This document shows positions 15,401-15,501 of a stretch of DNA of 15,501 nt, piece after piece. The position numbers were made by a program, and so were the translations under genes. The stretch lies in NCBI GenBank assembly GCA_903927685.1, contig CAIYOB010000095.1, positions 1 to 15,501 of the forward strand, read 5' to 3'. This stretch comes from an uncultured Planctomycetaceae bacterium (GTDB lineage Bacteria > Planctomycetota > Planctomycetia > Pirellulales > Pirellulaceae). The notes under the pieces were generated by a model. It worked only from the letters and a program-made list of their open reading frames with translations, did no database searches and had not been told where the DNA came from. Each line of letters opens with the position of its first letter. The first letter of the stretch is position 1.

Positions 15401-15501
15401 CGCGGCTTGGGCTGCGGCAACTCGGCGTCGAACCGCACCGGGCCGGTGGCCTGCGTCTGGCTGGCGACCAGGTGCTGCATGGACTGGTCCGGCCGGACCC
15501 A
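12472..15501 (-). CDS. GH106-like glycoside hydrolase (alpha-L-rhamnosidase type), N-terminus beyond window
   Basis: Partial gene: the frame is open to the last base, and the seven codons before the first in-frame ATG (15480) read WVRPDQS, which continues the family pattern PWVTPExxMQ. About 1009 residues are present; numbering here starts at that ATG. A TIM-barrel-like catalytic part (about 150-430) carries FDSWEMSSQNW (195-205), RRGYD, SIEPYDL (274-280), IPQCEFW (294-300), GRPIVAAEAFT (323-333) and HQPEANRWPGMTMGPYG (369-385). Candidate acidic residues are Asp196, Glu199, Glu276, Glu298 and Glu330. A Rossmann-like part follows (about 445-535). A jelly-roll module (about 560-710, starting HAQWIWHNEG) resembles GH78-type carbohydrate-binding domains. 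The C-terminal GH2-like sugar-binding fold (about 840-1002) ends NLWLNRLIGD...SGLLGPV. The family removes rhamnose from plant or algal polysaccharides. Any signal peptide would lie off-window. Confidence 0.9.
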   Translation of the reverse strand, partial: WVRPDQSMQHLVASQTQATGPVRFDAELPQPKPRQPFFGEGTLTPELRRAWLEFYRDVAVLAFPTPGGDFRLADIDEKALYHRAPYSSQPGVKPFLPAPARHPELPAEQCIARGAVVDLTGNLSPAGRLTWDVPPGNWTILRFGRTSTGQTTRPAPQPGLGFECDKFDAAALDAHFDAFFETLMKTVQPQGNPGRGLTTLHFDSWEMSSQNWSAEFRTQFQQRRGYDPLRFLPVLTGLVVDNVEVSERFLWDLRQTAQELVVENHALRLKERGRRHGLQLSIEPYDLNPCADLTLGGPADIPQCEFWSKGYGFDTEFSCFESVSIGHTMGRPIVAAEAFTAAPGEDWRLYPGALKLQTDWAFCTGINRLIFHTFAHQPEANRWPGMTMGPYGVHWQRTQTWWDMSSAYHTYLARCQHLLRQGLPVADILYLAPEGAPHVFRPPASALWGSWLDRRGYNFDGCSPEALIQRAAVKNGRIVFPDGMSYRILVLPQFETMTPGLLRKLKELVDAGVTLIGSPPLKSPSLADYPQCDEQVVQLTMGIWNSGNEGRSVFNGVAEPSAANRAHPLEHAQWIWHNEGAPAASAPVGVRYFRRTVELDPARPIASARVALTADNTCEAFVNGRAAGGGDNFHRVYEAEVTDLLRPGENVLTITAGNGGEQPNPAGLIASLTVEFRDGAAVVVRTDGTWHSSTAADGAWSPVLELGAAAMKPWGLPAVPVRTPDIYPSYPQTVEVLARKGVVPDFVADGPVRYTHRRAGDTDIYLVGNTLAEPLSATCRFRVVGRRPEWWDALTGRRRELPQFTEEPGVTVVPLELAPAQSGFVVFREPGTAPVESAARNFPKLSPVTELTGAWDVSFAPQWGGPGTVRFERLDDWTQRPEEGVRHYSGTATYRCEFDVKADQRARCERECSLDVGQVQVMARVRLNGRDLGVVWCDPWRVEVPAGLLRDRGNELEIEVANLWLNRLIGDAGLPPDQRRTWTTRNPFGPDTPLAPSGLLGPVRILAAD

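Noticed and set aside
15480..15501. ATG at 15480 as the true start of the glycoside hydrolase
   Set aside because: The frame stays open to the window edge, and WVRPDQSMQ matches an internal family motif, so the gene begins off-window.

Overview
This GC-rich window most likely comes from a member of the Planctomycetota. The clearest marker is a secreted protein ending in a TIGR03000 domain, a family seen essentially only in planctomycetes. Supporting signs are a degenerate secreted CHAT protein, a short lipoprotein of planctomycete type, a GH106-type glycoside hydrolase, long signal-peptide n-regions and short palindromic intergenic repeats. All family names come from reading motifs by eye; no database search was run.

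Layout. Positions 1-197 are non-coding and hold a long imperfect palindrome and terminator-like hairpins. Three minus-strand genes follow, read from right to left: a sigma-70 family sigma factor (7468 to 6395), an OprB-type outer-membrane porin (6240 to 4762) and a very large hybrid sensor histidine kinase (4661 to 198). A 466-bp divergent intergenic region (7469-7934) separates the sigma factor from a plus-strand, Cys-rich secreted TIGR03000 protein (7935-8801). That gene converges on a minus-strand TPR plus CHAT protein (12036 to 8950), and two tandem palindromes lie between their ends. The CHAT gene diverges from a small plus-strand lipoprotein gene (12215-12457). The lipoprotein gene converges, 14 bp apart, on a minus-strand GH106-like glycoside hydrolase whose N-terminus lies beyond the right edge (12472 to 15501).

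How the genes may work together. The porin and the hybrid kinase share a strand and are 100 bp apart, so they may link solute entry to sensing. The kinase has no DNA-binding output and no partner regulator is visible, so it must signal elsewhere. The CHAT and lipoprotein genes share a 178-bp divergent control region, and both products appear to be exported. The GH106-like enzyme suggests use of complex, rhamnose-containing polysaccharides, which fits the carbohydrate porin, but nothing in the sequence ties the two directly.

The most unusual items are: (1) the CHAT domain, where both catalytic positions appear replaced; (2) a ladder of six cysteines spaced exactly four residues apart in the TIGR03000 protein; (3) the kinase's stack of membrane, periplasmic and cytoplasmic sensor modules; (4) the palindromic intergenic repeats. 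I see no CRISPR array, tRNA, rRNA, transposase or phage gene, and no clear defence system.
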